Assembly: GCA_963675035.1 (NCBI GenBank)
Contig: OY776111.1
Coordinates: forward strand, 37,651,131 to 37,715,130
DNA from: Allygus modestus
Taxonomy: Eukaryota > Arthropoda > Insecta > Hemiptera > Cicadellidae
Reading direction: 5' to 3'
Length of the DNA: 64,000 nt
Shown: one piece after another, positions 55,661 through 63,784 of the stretch
Position numbering within the stretch: the first letter of the stretch is position 1
Layout: each line of letters opens with the position of its first letter
Translations under genes and position numbers: made by a program
Notes under the pieces: model-generated
Seen by the model: only the letters and a program-made list of their open reading frames with translations
Database searches by the model: none
Told to the model about the DNA's origin: nothing

Positions 55661-56021
55661 TCTACACTACTTTTACTCGCATATTTTACGGCAACTGCGT
55701 AACACCAACACACGGCGTCTGTTGGTCGGCTACAGGGAGTGTCGGTGGCAATTTTGATGTGATTACAAATGTAATTTAAAATTACCATGTAATTACAAAA
55801 TATTTGTTATGACTTATGGATATTTTCCATTCACTCGTAATATTTTCGTCACGTATACTATTATAAAAAAAAATTAAAATTAAACATGCATAATAGTATC
55901 TGCCATTTTCATCAATAATATAAAACCATAATTGATCTAATTACAAATAATGGTTAAAATAATAAGCAATGGTAATGAATGAAGGAATCTTTAAGTAAAG
56001 GATATCAGTTACCAAAATATG
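55661..56021. other. AT-rich spacer
   Basis: No gene is visible. Just left of it (55,585-55,640) lie two AATCTAGTACCTTTTT-type short repeats belonging to the hAT end region. Confidence 0.4.
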
Positions 56022-57140
56022 TTACAATGGAGTTGCAAGCTCAGAGTCTGAAACTGAATCGGTGTCCGAATCTTCAATTTCACTCTCTTCTGAATCCACA
56101 CCTCCAAGTTCAATAACAAAACGGTCAACAGCGTCCTCCATAATGCTATCTTTTATCCAGTAATCTTGTTCTATTTTAAGGGTGTGACTGGTAAACCCCT
56201 CCCAATATATTTTACTGATGGAAAAAATAGCATTTTTTGTAGCTTCCTCCAATTTTGTCAGTGAAAGATCACCCGTAATATTTTCCTCCTTAATTTTCCG
56301 TTTCATCTTGGCCCAGGCTAAATCAATAGGATTGAGGTCACACATGTAAGGGGGCAATCGAATCACGAAGTGACCACGTGATTTTAGCATTTCATCTATG
56401 CGATAATTTTTTCATAAGGCTTATGCTGATTAATCATTTCCCATAACTTGAATTTCTTCATCTCCATCGAGCAAGGGATCTTATTGTTTGTCAGCCAGAC
56501 AATCATTTATTTTTTTACTGCATATTTTGATGGTGGCTTGTTAGCAGTGGTAAGGGGCGTTGTCTAGCACAATAACACTTTTCTTAGGGAGGTTTCGTAC
56601 AAGTTTTTCATCGATCCACTTTTCAAAATTCACTCAGTTCATCTGGCCATAATAATCTCCAGTTTCTTTACCGGCTCTAAATATTAGTGTCACCTCATGC
56701 ACAAAACCATCTTCTGAACCGGCACCAACCACAATAAATCTATTTGACGAGCTGGTGTTTGTGAGGACCCCGGGGACATCGTCACTGCTCCAGCATTTTC
56801 CAAATGTTATTATCAACCCATGTTTCGTCAAGATATATGATTTTACATTGTTCATGTCTAAATGTCTCGAAAGTAGCGAGCGCGCCAATTTACAATATCC
56901 GGCCGTTCGATCAACACTTTTCTAATTTTCCCACACCTTTTCCATTTAAACCCCATGTCTTTTAGGAGCTTTCGTAAAGTGGAAACGCCCCAAGGAAAAT
57001 TAATTTTTTCCTTAATCGCACATAACAGTTTTGTGCTGTCGGCACTTTTTTTGTACTGCATAAAAATCGTAAATCGTGTCTCTGATCACTCGTTTATCGA
57101 ATTCATCGATGTGGAATTTTTTCTCCTCTGAATAGGGTCT
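56022..57140 (-). pseudogene. Tc1/mariner-like DDE transposase, broken
   Basis: Reading from about 57,140: HIDEFDKRVIRDTIYDFY, NFPWGVSTLRKLLKDMGFKW and VLIERPDIVNWRARYF (helix-turn-helix part), then ITFGKCWSSDD, VHEVTLIFRAGKETGDYYG and VIVLDNAPYHC (second Asp). Last is VIRLPPYMCDLNPIDLAWAK (third catalytic position, here D in NPID instead of the common E) with an acidic tail to the stop at 56,022. At least three frame breaks separate the parts. It belongs to the insect IS630/Tc1-related family whose products cut at TA sites. Confidence 0.75.
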
Positions 57141-57860
57141 TTTCTAAGACGGGGTTACTTAGGCCACTTTTGGACTTCAAACACCTGCCAAATCTAGACC
57201 AATTACTTTAGAGATTTAAAACCTAGTGAAAACTTTGGTCTATATCTAGACTTATAGTTTATACAAAAATAAATAATTTTACAAATTTTTACCCGTAAAA
57301 AAATGTAAAACTTGGTGGCTTAAGTTCCCCCTTAGAACGGGGTATGAAAAACCAGACATGATAAATAAATGAGTGGCTTAAATTAAACATACCTGGGGTA
57401 GTATGAAAAACCAGACATGATAAATAAATGAGTGGCTTAAATTAAACATACCTGGGGTAACTTAAACCATACACAGGGCTGAAATAAACAATATTTATGA
57501 GTAGGGATAAATGGACATTTCTGGGGCAGGAGGAGCCAGAAGGAGCGCCCCCCCCGGAGGAGCCCCCCCCCCCCTAATTAGTATGCAAATTTTTTTTTTA
57601 ATTACCCTAATTAATATGCAAATTTTTAATTACCCTAATTAATATGCAAATTTTTAATTACCCTAATTAATATGCAAATTTTTTTTTTCATTTCAGGAGG
57701 AGCCCCCCCCCCCGAGATCAGGAGGAGCCCCCCCACAGGTATCGTCTGTGACACTTTACCCCCCCCCCCGAGGTCTCGTCTGTGACACTTTTGTCTAGAG
57801 GCCCGCACCAACACTTAGAAGAAAATCTCCTCTAAGATTTCCTTCTAATCCCTAACATGA
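57141..57860. repeat. Low-complexity and short tandem repeats
   Basis: Contains a 59 bp unit twice (ACCAGACATGATAAATAAAT at 57,351 and 57,410), four units of CCCTAATTAATATGCAAATT (57,575-57,685), C-runs with GGAGGAGCCCCC (57,540-57,735) and a duplicated CGTCTGTGACACTTT (57,743 and 57,779). No gene. Confidence 0.8.
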
Positions 57861-57871
57861 AAAGCTTTTGT

Positions 57872-57887
57872 GGCCTTGAAAAAGGCC
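57872..57887 (-). terminator. Histone-type 3' stem-loop after the acidic gene
   Basis: On the minus strand the sequence GGCCTTTTTCAAGGCC forms a 6 bp stem with a UUUC loop, the exact form of the replication-dependent histone mRNA stem-loop. It begins 47 nt after the stop codon of the gene at 57,934-58,374, within the usual distance, and is followed by ACAAAA and, 25-50 nt on, a purine-rich stretch (AGAAGGAAATC, AGAGGAGA) that could serve as a histone downstream element. Confidence 0.6.
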
Positions 57888-57933
57888 GATTATGATGGTG
57901 GGATCAGGTGGAGGCTAAGGTGTTGTGAAACAT

Positions 57934-58374
57934 TTATTTTTTATTTATGAAAAACTTTGTTATTTCATCTGCGTGGAGATCATCCGTTCGACGATTCCAC
58001 CACATTTCGACAAGCATCATGTACTTCTGCTCATGTTCAATGGCGTAAATGTGCTCCTCTTCAATAGGGTAGAAATTCATCTTGTAGTCCATGTCCCGCT
58101 GCCAATATTCCCATTCCAAGTCGTCCAGCGGGCAATGGTTCCACATGCTGTTGATTCCCCGTTGTTTGGAGTACAGAGCGTCGTCAAGATCTTGGGTAGT
58201 TGAATACATTTTTGGCTCATGAACGTGCTTGAACTTTTTGTCATTGCGCCATAGCCTCTTCTTATGGAAATGCTTCAAGGTGCAATCATCGTCGTCTTTT
58301 CGGTTGTAGAATTCATCACCTTCAAAGTAATCATCTTCATCGTCAAACGGCCTCTTCTTATTATTGCTATTCAT
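57934..58374 (-). CDS. Unknown acidic/aromatic protein of the viral cluster
   Basis: I choose the ATG at 58,374 (MNSNNKKRPFDDEDDYFEGD) rather than the longer frame that runs back to 58,587, because the extra part overlaps the GC-rich repeat block and is unlike coding sequence. The 146 residues are acidic at the start, basic in the middle (KHFHKKRLWRNDKKFKHVHE) and rich in W, Y and M at the end (EWEYWQRDMDYKMNFYPIEE). I do not recognise a family. It points away from the capsid gene, as if the two share a divergent control region (58.4-59.0 kb). The histone-type stem-loop just after its stop suggests unusual 3' processing. Confidence 0.6.
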   Translation of the reverse strand: MNSNNKKRPFDDEDDYFEGDEFYNRKDDDDCTLKHFHKKRLWRNDKKFKHVHEPKMYSTTQDLDDALYSKQRGINSMWNHCPLDDLEWEYWQRDMDYKMNFYPIEEEHIYAIEHEQKYMMLVEMWWNRRTDDLHADEITKFFINKK

Positions 58375-58500
58375 CGACGTTTCCGCCGCAACACATACAT
58401 TCCCACTCGATGTTGGCCATGATCTCTTCGTAGCTGTTGACGCTTCGAAACTCAAGACTAAACTAAACTTTGCTGCTAGGGCCGCGCCGTGCGTGGTGGG

Positions 58501-58800
58501 CTGTTGATCGCAGGTGTTCAAACAAAAAACCCGGCGAGTCGAGACCGGTCTGGGATGCAGCTGCGCCCGACCCTTCCAGGAACCCATTATAGTCCGCCCG
58601 TATCGAATTACATTAGAGGAGGGTTGCTTTTACCCCTGACAGTGGATGTGATTTATTGCCGAGGCGGCAAACGTCGACAAAGGACCCAGCACCCTGAAAG
58701 CTTTTAACGAGCGGAAATTCCCCGAGGCCTGTCTGGGAAGCAGCTGCACCCGACCCTTCTAGGAACCCATAATTATAGACCACCCGCGTCGAACTCCGAG
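58501..58800. promoter_or_regulatory. Repeated block in the divergent control region
   Basis: Block A (58,509-58,592) has CAGGTGTTCA, the palindrome AGACCGGTCT (58,542-58,551), GGGATGCAGCTGCGCCCGAC and CCTTCCAGGAACCC. Block B (58,722-58,795) repeats GGGAAGCAGCTGCACCCGAC and CCTTCTAGGAACCC. Block A recurs inverted at 61,187-61,241. They lie between divergent genes and are probably control or packaging elements, which is inference. Confidence 0.55.
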
Positions 58801-58955
58801 CAATAAATCACCAGTTGGTAAACACCCCTGCTCTCATTCTTGTTCTAGTCTTCAACAATTCCTGAAGTATGGGGGAGCGAAAATCTCCCCCCTAGTAATT
58901 AATTAAACAGAACACCAGGCGGACGAGAAATTGGAGCGCGTATTGAGTGGTGGTG

Positions 58956-58988
58956 GTTATAAGAAGCGGGTCGCGACACGCCACAGTC
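58956..58988 (+). promoter_or_regulatory. TATA/initiator promoter of the capsid transcript
   Basis: GTTATAAGA at 58,956-58,964 is followed at about 27 nt by ACAGTC (58,983-58,988), close to the arthropod initiator TCAGTY. It would start a leader of about 215 nt ahead of the capsid ATG. Confidence 0.45.
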
Positions 58989-59028
58989 TCTCGATAGACT
59001 TCTTCGAAGACGGACGTCTACCGGACGT

Positions 59029-59191
59029 ATGCAAAGACAAAGGAGAACTATAAAGAGGGCAAGTAGGTGGAAAGTTTAAACGAAGAGCCATTACAAAGAG
59101 GATAAGGACCAACAGCAGGATAACATCGTTAGACAAACGTCGTAGAACTGTAACGAAACGACGTAGGAGAACAAGGGATATTTTCATTTAA
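59029..59191 (+). pseudogene. Small arginine/lysine-rich ORF before the capsid gene, frameshifted
   Basis: From the ATG at 59,029 there are 16 strongly basic codons before a stop at 59,077-59,079. The next frame, open from about 59,060 to a stop at 59,189-59,191, is also extremely basic (KRRAITKRIRTNSRI, DKRRRTVTKRRRRTR). Upstream codons in the first frame are likewise arginine-rich. One base added or lost near 59,060-59,080 would explain the split. Composition resembles protamine-like or adenovirus core proteins that condense DNA in virions. It ends 10 bp before the capsid start. It is not recognised by motif, so the role is inference. Confidence 0.4.
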
Positions 59192-59201
59192 TTCGATAAC
59201 A

Positions 59202-60527
59202 ATGTCGTTTATTCATCAGAAATCGTGTGAATGTGTGAAGACTGAACTGGACTTGTTTTCGTTACCGCCTACGCAGACCAGTATCGAGAGCGGTAAATGG
59301 GTTCAATACAACCCGGTCTCATCGCTGACGGACGATTCGCCAATAGAGTTTGTAATACCCGGTCACGGTGACGAGTACACGGACCTGACACAAACGTTAT
59401 TACACGTGAAAGCCGCTATTGTGAAACAGGACGACACTAAAGCGGACGGTGGGCAACCTGCTAAAGAGGTGGGCCCGGTGAACAATTGGCTCCACTCGAT
59501 ATTCAGTCAAGTGGATCTCTATCTCAATCATAAACTGGTGTCCCCACAAACTAACACGTACGCTTACCGTGCCTACTTGGAAAACCTATTGAACTACGGA
59601 TGTAGCGCGAAGAATTCGCACCTGACTAGCGAGCTGTTTTTTGAAGATTCGGCCGGACAAATGGACGATTGCGACGAATTGAATGAGGGATTGAAAAAGC
59701 GTCGCGATCACACGAAAGAAACCGATGTTTGCGATATGGTCGGTCGATTGCACATCGATCTGTGCAATCAGAACAAATTCATGTTGAACGGTGTCGAGAT
59801 GCGATTGCAACTTAACAGATCCAGAAACTCGTTTTGTATAATGTCCAAAACGCTAACTACCTACAAGGTGACAATTAAAGAGATTAGTCTTTTCGTACGT
59901 CGATGTAAGATCAATCCGAGCGTATTGTTGGCGCACAGCAAAACTCTCGAGACCGGCACGGCCAAGTATCCGATCACGCGTGTAGAAGTGAAATCGTTCA
60001 CACTACCCTCCGGCATAATGAGTAAGGCTTTAGACAGTGCATTTCTCGGTCAGTTACCGAAACGTGTGATAATTGGACTGGTCAGTAATCTTGCGTTCAA
60101 CGGAGATTTCAAGAAGAATCCTTACAACTTTCAACACTACGATGTGAATTATCTCGCATTGTACGTGGACGGTGAACAAGTACCGGCCAAACCGTTACAG
60201 CCCGTTTACACATTGAATAGTGAGACATATATACTCTCTTATTACACATTGGTCACCGGCACCGGAATCCAGTTCTCCGACGCAGGTAATGAGATCAAGA
60301 GAGGTGACTATCCGTACGGTAATTGTCTTATGGCGTTCGACTTGACACCGGACATGTCCGCGGCTGAGTCGAGTCACTGGAATCTCCTGCGCAACGGTAA
60401 TCTACGTATCGAAATTGGATTCTCCAAAGCGTTGCCCGAGACCGTCAACTGTATAGTGTACGCCGAACTGGACAATGTCATCGAGATCGATCGTCACCGT
60501 AACGTAACAGTTGACTTCAGCGGGTGA
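59202..60527 (+). CDS. Major capsid protein, F54H12.2-like (adintovirus/Polinton type)
   Basis: 441 residues run from ATG 59,202 (MSFIHQKSCECVKTELDLFS). Diagnostic segments are PPTQTSIESGKWVQYNPVSS, FVIPGHGDEYTDL, GPVNNWLHSIFSQVDLYLNH and NTYAYRAYLENLLNYG. The C-terminal half has GLVSNLAFNGDFKKNPYNFQ and NLRIEIGFSKALPETVNCIV. These match the protein often listed in databases as 'F54H12.2-like', now understood as a double-jelly-roll capsid protein of Polinton/adintovirus-type elements. The frame is complete. Its GC content is higher than that of most neighbours. An AATAAA at 60,527-60,532 overlaps the stop codon and may be the poly(A) signal. Confidence 0.85.
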   Translation: MSFIHQKSCECVKTELDLFSLPPTQTSIESGKWVQYNPVSSLTDDSPIEFVIPGHGDEYTDLTQTLLHVKAAIVKQDDTKADGGQPAKEVGPVNNWLHSIFSQVDLYLNHKLVSPQTNTYAYRAYLENLLNYGCSAKNSHLTSELFFEDSAGQMDDCDELNEGLKKRRDHTKETDVCDMVGRLHIDLCNQNKFMLNGVEMRLQLNRSRNSFCIMSKTLTTYKVTIKEISLFVRRCKINPSVLLAHSKTLETGTAKYPITRVEVKSFTLPSGIMSKALDSAFLGQLPKRVIIGLVSNLAFNGDFKKNPYNFQHYDVNYLALYVDGEQVPAKPLQPVYTLNSETYILSYYTLVTGTGIQFSDAGNEIKRGDYPYGNCLMAFDLTPDMSAAESSHWNLLRNGNLRIEIGFSKALPETVNCIVYAELDNVIEIDRHRNVTVDFSG

Positions 60528-60648
60528 ATAAAAGCGATCGCCAAACAGAAATATTGTCTGACAGCGAGTGCGTACAGTTTACTTCAAGGGTGAGCAGACG
60601 CACCGCCAGTCAGTAGTACGGTCGAAGTCACACGGTAAGGACGTGAAC

Positions 60649-61185
60649 ATGGACGCTTACGCTTCTGCGGACGACTATATCAAATCGTTTATTCAGGAGA
60701 TTGAGGTTATGAACAATAATGCTTGTGATCAGACATTGACATCACCTCAGACGTCATTTGTAAAACCGACCACTGCCTGCAAGAGACGAAGGAGGGCAAC
60801 TCCCATCGAAGTGGAAACCAAGAAACCAGGATGGGTGCCGAAACCAACAGATGATTGTCCCATAGTGTCATGGATGGACGATGGGAATACTTTTGCTGTT
60901 CAAAACCCGGGAAACAAAGGACAAATGTTATTGAAAATGGAAATGTATGATGGTACAGATATGGTGTTCATGTGCGGTTTATTTTTGGAAAAAGATGGTG
61001 AAATGCACCAAAGTGTTAAACAAGTAGTTGATAAAGTGGAAAACATGTGGATCGATAAATCAACAGGAGTACCGAAAATTACAGGCTTAACTCAAACTGT
61101 TACACAACGCAGTGCAGTTTCGCAGCCAACGTCGAAGAAGCGAGCTGTGAGGAAGAAACAACGAGTGGCGCAAGCATTCAATTAG
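60649..61185 (+). CDS. Unknown viral protein with basic C-terminus
   Basis: The first in-frame ATG with a good context is at 60,649 (AACATGG). An earlier non-ATG frame runs from 60,568. 178 residues: an N-terminal helix (ASADDYIKSFIQEIEVMNN), a basic patch (CKRRRRATP), a beta-rich middle (CPIVSWMDDGNTFAVQNPGN, DMVFMCGLFLEKDG) and a lysine/arginine tail (SKKRAVRKKQRVAQAF). I do not recognise it. The position just after the capsid gene suggests a virion or DNA-binding role. Intact. Confidence 0.6.
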   Translation: MDAYASADDYIKSFIQEIEVMNNNACDQTLTSPQTSFVKPTTACKRRRRATPIEVETKKPGWVPKPTDDCPIVSWMDDGNTFAVQNPGNKGQMLLKMEMYDGTDMVFMCGLFLEKDGEMHQSVKQVVDKVENMWIDKSTGVPKITGLTQTVTQRSAVSQPTSKKRAVRKKQRVAQAFN

Positions 61186-61186
61186 A

Positions 61187-61295
61187 GCAGCTGCATCCCA
61201 GACCGGTCTCGACGCGTCGGTTTTTTGTGTGAACACCTGCGCCCGACCCTTCGGACCCCCCACTTAGAAGAAAATGGCGGCGAGGGTTTATAAGG
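61187..61295 (+). promoter_or_regulatory. Inverted control block and TATA box
   Basis: 61,187-61,241 is the reverse of block A at 58.5 kb, including AGACCGGTCT (61,200-61,209), and ends with GCGCCCGACCCTTC. Then follow CACTTAGAAGAAAATGGCGG (also near 57,812 in part) and TTTATAAGG at 61,287-61,295, about 75 bp before the next start codon. Confidence 0.55.
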
Positions 61296-61371
61296 CGGAG
61301 CCCCGCCCGATTGAGCATCATTCGCCACTAGACCGCCACCTCACATAGACCTACTCCAACTACTACTAGAG

Positions 61372-61758
61372 ATGTCGAACAGCAGCAGCACTTTCAAGCT
61401 AGAGTTTCCGAGCGTGAACGGCACTGCAACAACCGCGGACCTGAGAGCTACCCTCAACAACTGCAAGTCCGACTCTCCGCTCTACACCAGGATAGCCGAT
61501 CTCCGAGAGGAATGCGGCTATCTCATCACTGCGATGGAGCGAGCCACCACACCCTTTGGCGAGACGATCATCGTGATCCTGGAGGGGCAGGTCGGGGACG
61601 ACTTCTTTCTGCGAGTCTACCTGCCTAGGCGCTTCAACGAGGCCCTGAGCAACACCGACATCGAGCGCTACAATGGCGGATTTGGAGAACGCCTTCGCTT
61701 GGTGAAGCGCAGCCCGAGGGGTTCCAATAGCAGATTCACACAGTTGGAGTTTATGTAA
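61372..61758 (+). CDS. Small conserved viral-type protein (FLPxRY family member)
   Basis: 128 residues from ATG 61,372, intact. An N-terminal serine-rich start (MSNSSSTFKLEFPSVNG) is followed by CGYLITAMERATTPFGETII and DDFFLRVYLPRRFNEALSNT, then DIERYNGG. The order and spacing parallel the 104-residue proteins at 47,207 and 51,946 (VDIVVDN..., FLPARYTNILSDEDLQSL). It has its own TATA-like promoter. It is clearly GC-richer than the genes on both sides, so it may be a highly expressed or recently acquired gene. Single-strand DNA/RNA binding is a guess from size and beta-rich pattern. Confidence 0.6.
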   Translation: MSNSSSTFKLEFPSVNGTATTADLRATLNNCKSDSPLYTRIADLREECGYLITAMERATTPFGETIIVILEGQVGDDFFLRVYLPRRFNEALSNTDIERYNGGFGERLRLVKRSPRGSNSRFTQLEFM

Positions 61759-61938
61759 AGCAAGACTTGAAGATTACGTTAATACCTTTGTAAATTAGTT
61801 TTCGTAGTCAATACTTATAGTCACGTTCAGAACATAACCACTGTGTTATTTATTTCACTTAACCCCAAAAATGTCCTTTAGTAGTAAGTTTAAGAGTGTG
61901 AGTATGGTAACTGTGAGGCGTTTAGCTCAGTAGTAATC

Positions 61939-62571
61939 ATGGGCTTGATGTGGAAACATCCGTTCTCAGCCATTGTGGCGGGACCTTCGGGTTGTGGCAA
62001 GTCACAGTTTGTGTCAAAGTTTATAAAGCACATTACAGAAATGTGTGACACACCATTTACCAGTATAAACTGGCATTATGGTAGTGGTGGTGGTGGTGGT
62101 GGTGGTGACCCGAAAAATGTCACCATTAACCACATAGAAGGTCTACCAAACTTGGAGGATTTTTCTGGTAACGAGCCGATACTTGTGATTATAGACGATA
62201 TGATGCGTGAGGCCGACAACCGTGTGGTGGATCTTTTCACAAAAGGTTGCCATCATCGCAACATTAGTGTGTTTTTCATTACACAAAATTTGTTTCATCA
62301 AGGACGCGGGCAGAGGGACATCTCATTGAATGCGCATTACATTGTGTGTTTTAAGAATCCTAGAGATAGAGTTCAGATTAGGTACTTGGCCAGACAAATA
62401 TATCCAGACAGCCCGAAATTCATCGAGGAGGCGTACGCTGACGCTACGAGGAATCCACACGGCTACCTACTGATAGACTTGAAACAATCAACAGACGAGA
62501 ATATGCGAATACGAAGTTGCATATTTCCAGACGATTCTACCAACTATGTGTACTTGCCAAAGAAAAGGTAA
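61939..62571 (+). CDS. A32/FtsK-type genome-packaging ATPase
   Basis: 210 residues from ATG 61,939. Walker A is AGPSGCGKSQF near residues 13-24, Walker B is EPILVIIDDMM near 81-91, and the sensor-like segment VFFITQNLFHQ follows, the pattern of the FtsK/A32 packaging ATPases of Polintons, adintoviruses and large DNA viruses. It would pump DNA into capsids. A run of seven glycines (62,085-62,108, GGT repeats) between the two motifs is a microsatellite expansion in the coding sequence. Intact and in the expected place upstream of the core and penton genes. Confidence 0.85.
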   Translation: MGLMWKHPFSAIVAGPSGCGKSQFVSKFIKHITEMCDTPFTSINWHYGSGGGGGGGDPKNVTINHIEGLPNLEDFSGNEPILVIIDDMMREADNRVVDLFTKGCHHRNISVFFITQNLFHQGRGQRDISLNAHYIVCFKNPRDRVQIRYLARQIYPDSPKFIEEAYADATRNPHGYLLIDLKQSTDENMRIRSCIFPDDSTNYVYLPKKR

Positions 62572-62591
62572 TTTCGCCAGCAGTAGTAATC

Positions 62592-62912
62592 ATGTCGTGC
62601 TTGCGGAAGGACGCAGCTCTGCTTACGGCTTTCATACACGTAACACCCAAGGAGCGGAAGGCACTGTTAAAGGTGTGTGACAAGAGCCGCATTCGCTCAG
62701 TGTGTGAGTGCGCATACAACGTGTTGCGCGGTAACGTTCCTCTGGCGAAGAAGAGTAAAAGTCAGTTAAGCAAACACAAGGCGACGCTACGTCGATTGGT
62801 GAAACGCGGCGAAGGCTGGGCAAAGAAACGAAAGTATCTCATACAAAAAGGCGGTGGAATCTTTATACCATTACTTTTGAGCGCAGTACTACAAGCAGCA
62901 TTGAGTAGATAA
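62592..62912 (+). CDS. pX-like virion core protein
   Basis: 106 residues from ATG 62,592 (MSCLRKDAALLTAFIHVTPK). A basic protein: KERKALLKVC, SVCECAYNVLRGNVPLAKKS, KKRKYLIQKGGGIFIPLLLS with a hydrophobic C-terminus. The GGG-hydrophobic end and the position between ATPase and penton-like gene match the adenovirus pX-like proteins of adintoviruses. An alternative frame starts at 62,517, but the 62,592 ATG agrees with the family start. Intact. It probably binds DNA in the particle. Confidence 0.7.
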   Translation: MSCLRKDAALLTAFIHVTPKERKALLKVCDKSRIRSVCECAYNVLRGNVPLAKKSKSQLSKHKATLRRLVKRGEGWAKKRKYLIQKGGGIFIPLLLSAVLQAALSR

Positions 62913-62914
62913 AA

Positions 62915-63775
62915 ATGACTGGCATCAACAATCAGTTCTATTTGACGCTGCCCAGCAACAGTTCGATGCAGTATTATCCGAAAAATACAGTTGCAAATTA
63001 CATAACACATTTGCCGAGAGCTATTCAACTGGACGCTGGCGACTGGGAAATTGCACTTGTGGAAGCGCACTATCCAATGACATTTCTATCAGTCGGTAAT
63101 GACGAAACAATTGACATTTGCATACAACCGCAAGAGGAAGCAAAAGTGAACATAGAAGCGTTGGCGCGGGTTATGGACAGCACTGCCGATGTAACGCCAG
63201 TAGTGTCGGCTACTCCAAAACAAAACCACAGAATTAAATTGAAGACTGGTGATTACGCAAATATTCAAGAATTGTGTGATCATATCAATTCGCAAGAACT
63301 AGCGATTACTTTTGGTGTAAAGTTCACCGTTGAAAACTCATACAACAAATTCATTGAAGTATCGATGGGAACTGATGTTGTAAAAATTACATTAAGTCCA
63401 ACGTTAGCGCTTCAATTGGGGTTCGATCCGAATGAATTGACGCTGGAAGGTGATGCAGTTAACAAAAGCATCCGTTCACCCAACATTCGTCTTGGCTTAC
63501 CGTCACACATGTACGTGTATTGTGATTTAGTCGAGCCGCAGATGGTCGGCGATACAGTCGCACCGTTATTGAAAATTGTCAATATATCCACGTCTACTTA
63601 TGTATACGGTTTGCATAAATCAACATCATTCATCGATCCGCACTATGTGCCTGTTATGAATAGATCTTTTGACAGTGTGGAAATTGACTTAAGAGATAAC
63701 ATTGGTAATCATTTGCCATTCCACTTTGGAACGTCGTGCGTGAAGTTACACTTTAGAAAAGTAGCTAGTCATTAG
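62915..63775 (+). CDS. Penton-like minor capsid protein
   Basis: 286 residues start three bases after the previous stop (ATAAAAATGACTGG). The N-terminus FYLTLPSNSSMQYYPKNTVA, then YITHLPRAIQLDAGDWEIAL and VEAHYPMTFLSVG, is the hallmark of the single-jelly-roll minor capsid (penton) proteins of Polinton/adintovirus-type elements. Later parts are IKLKTGDYANIQELCDHINS and LALQLGFDPNEL. Intact, with the usual length and place in the cluster. Confidence 0.75.
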   Translation: MTGINNQFYLTLPSNSSMQYYPKNTVANYITHLPRAIQLDAGDWEIALVEAHYPMTFLSVGNDETIDICIQPQEEAKVNIEALARVMDSTADVTPVVSATPKQNHRIKLKTGDYANIQELCDHINSQELAITFGVKFTVENSYNKFIEVSMGTDVVKITLSPTLALQLGFDPNELTLEGDAVNKSIRSPNIRLGLPSHMYVYCDLVEPQMVGDTVAPLLKIVNISTSTYVYGLHKSTSFIDPHYVPVMNRSFDSVEIDLRDNIGNHLPFHFGTSCVKLHFRKVASH

Positions 63776-63784
63776 TGAAAAAAA

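Noticed and set aside
58375..58587. N-terminal extension of the acidic viral gene
   Set aside because: The extension overlaps control block A and has composition unlike the rest. The ATG at 58,374 gives a cleaner start.
60568..60648. Extended start of the gene at 60,649
   Set aside because: The frame is open, but its first codon is not ATG, and the ATG at 60,649 is in better context.
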